This document shows positions 17,019 to 17,452 of a DNA stretch of 17,452 nucleotides, in pieces (the stretch's first letter is position 1; each line of letters begins with the position of its first letter). The position numbers and the translations under genes are program-made. The stretch is from Dehalococcoidia bacterium. Lineage in GTDB: Bacteria; Chloroflexota; Dehalococcoidia; GIF9; AB-539-J10. The stretch is from positions 1 through 17,452 of the forward strand of contig JAUVYX010000002.1 of the NCBI GenBank assembly GCA_030602865.1, in the 5' to 3' direction. The notes under the pieces are model-generated. The model was given only the letters and a program-made list of their open reading frames with translations. It was not told the origin of the DNA and ran no database searches.

Positions 17019-17252
17019 TTAGGATATATTTTTCTGTTTTTTTACCTGGTACTCGAAATTATTGTGCTCGGCAATGAGGCTAAGCAATGTGGCAGAAGTA
17101 CCACGCGGCTGATACATGCCTGTTTCCCATTCACTTATTGTCTGCTGTCGGGTGCCTAATTCCTCAGCCATCTTTGTTTGTGTTAGTCCAAGGTGCCGTC
17201 TGAGAGTACGGACACTATCCTTGTCCCACTTCTGTTTAATCTTCTGATTCAC
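17019..17252 (-). CDS. Small XRE-type helix-turn-helix regulator
   Basis: This 77-residue protein is almost entirely a Cro/CI-type HTH. Residues ~13-60 read VRTLRRHLGLTQTKMAEELG, then TRQQTISEWETGMYQP, with the canonical LTQ..MAEELG..Q.TISEWE pattern. A short basic tail (KKQKN) follows. There is no dimerisation or ligand domain. It starts with GTG and lies directly upstream of the DUF2851 gene in the same operon. A consensus-like promoter places the transcript start only a few nt before the GTG. It may regulate its own promoter and/or the divergent gene at 17432, whose promoter carries repeat-type operator candidates. Confidence 0.85.
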   Translation of the reverse strand: MNQKIKQKWDKDSVRTLRRHLGLTQTKMAEELGTRQQTISEWETGMYQPRGTSATLLSLIAEHNNFEYQVKKQKNIS

Positions 17253-17260
17253 TGAATTAA

Positions 17261-17288
17261 ATTATATACGTTTTAGTGTAGAAATCAA
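17261..17288 (-). promoter_or_regulatory. Promoter of the XRE-DUF2851 operon
   Basis: On the minus strand, TTGATT (17283-17288) and TATAAT (17261-17266) are separated by 16 nt. The predicted start is near 17254, leaving only about 2 nt before the GTG at 17252, so the mRNA would be leaderless or nearly so. Confidence 0.55.
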
Positions 17289-17324
17289 GAGTCGGGGATA
17301 TTCTTTCTAATCGCGATATGTTTC

Positions 17325-17352
17325 TTGAAAATAATATTATTTGTGCTATAAT
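17325..17352 (+). promoter_or_regulatory. Strong sigma-70-type promoter with extended -10
   Basis: TTGAAA (17325-17330) and a perfect TATAAT (17347-17352) are separated by 16 nt. TGC immediately before the -10 supplies the extended -10 TGn element. The predicted start is near 17359, within the first arm of the repeat cluster, and the leader is about 73 nt. Confidence 0.7.
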
Positions 17353-17354
17353 AA

Positions 17355-17410
17355 TTAGCAGTCTCAATGTTAGACTGCTAGCAATTAGATACTTAGACTG
17401 CTAGTAATTA
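17355..17410 (+). repeat. Three-part inverted/direct repeat at the transcription start (candidate operator or RNA switch)
   Basis: TAGCAGTCT (17356-17364) is the exact reverse complement of AGACTGCTA at 17372-17380, giving a 9-bp stem with a 7-nt loop. The second arm belongs to an 18-nt unit, TTAGACTGCTAGCAATTA (17370-17387). This unit is repeated at 17393-17410 with one mismatch (TTAGACTGCTAGTAATTA) at a 23-nt period. The first arm could pair with either direct copy. It could act as DNA (operator half-sites over the start) or RNA (alternative hairpins in the leader). Confidence 0.75.
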
Positions 17411-17431
17411 TAAATAAAGAAAGGAGGGAGC

Positions 17432-17452
17432 ATGGGAGACAAGATTATACCG
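17432..17452 (+). CDS. Start of a protein-coding gene cut by the window end
   Basis: The ATG at 17432 follows a near-perfect ribosome binding site, AAGGAGGGAG (17421-17430), and the first seven residues are MGDKIIP. The upstream extended -10 promoter and ribosome binding site suggest high expression. Too little is visible to name a family. Confidence 0.75.

Noticed and set aside
17355..17410. A CRISPR array or minisatellite from the repeated 18-nt unit
   Set aside because: There are only two direct copies and one inverted partial copy, with a 5-nt gap. Spacers are far too short and no cas genes are present.

Overview
The window looks like chromosomal DNA of a strictly anaerobic bacterium with a Wood-Ljungdahl (reductive acetyl-CoA) pathway. 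The protein set and moderate base composition suggest Chloroflexota, probably a Dehalococcoidia-type lineage. That placement is an inference from overall protein character, not a database result. No rRNA, tRNA or CRISPR array was seen.

Layout. (1) Positions 2-118 are the 3' end of an unrecognised gene. Positions 168-4028 are a tight plus-strand ABC-2 export operon: ATPase, permease, a GldG-like membrane-anchored protein and a short DUF4340-like protein. (2) Positions 4029-4993 are a gene-poor, partly AT-rich junction. It holds a decayed transposase fragment (HTH, IS3 OrfA-like) and a perfect 18-bp-arm bidirectional terminator at 4823-4859. (3) Positions 5030-14334 are a plus-strand cluster for the methyl branch of the Wood-Ljungdahl pathway. 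In order: a [2Fe-2S]/ASKHA reductive activator of corrinoid proteins, a methyl-THF:corrinoid methyltransferase (AcsE-like), a MetV-RnfC fusion, a second free-standing MetV, MetF, a cysteine-free uroporphyrinogen-decarboxylase-superfamily protein, and formate-THF ligase (Fhs). (4) tsaD (14413-15429) follows on the plus strand. (5) On the minus strand are a DUF2851 protein and, upstream of it, a small XRE-type regulator (15674-17252). (6) At the right edge a strong divergent promoter, an unusual repeat array and a strong ribosome binding site lead into a gene that begins at 17432 and is cut by the window end.

How the cluster works. Fhs activates formate as formyl-THF. The cyclohydrolase/dehydrogenase steps are not in the window. 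MetF, with the two MetV domains and the RnfC module, would reduce methylene-THF to methyl-THF using electrons probably taken from NADH. The AcsE-like enzyme would pass the methyl group to a corrinoid protein, which the RACo-like activator keeps in the Co(I) state. CODH/acetyl-CoA synthase and the corrinoid iron-sulfur protein are not encoded here.

The most notable point is the methylene-THF reductase module. It resembles the MetF-MetV-RnfC2 composition known from Acetobacterium woodii, but the RnfC protein here carries its own full-length N-terminal MetV domain. The complex would therefore contain two non-identical cysteine-rich MetV units. The cysteine-free URO-D-like protein between metF and fhs is the least explained member of the cluster.
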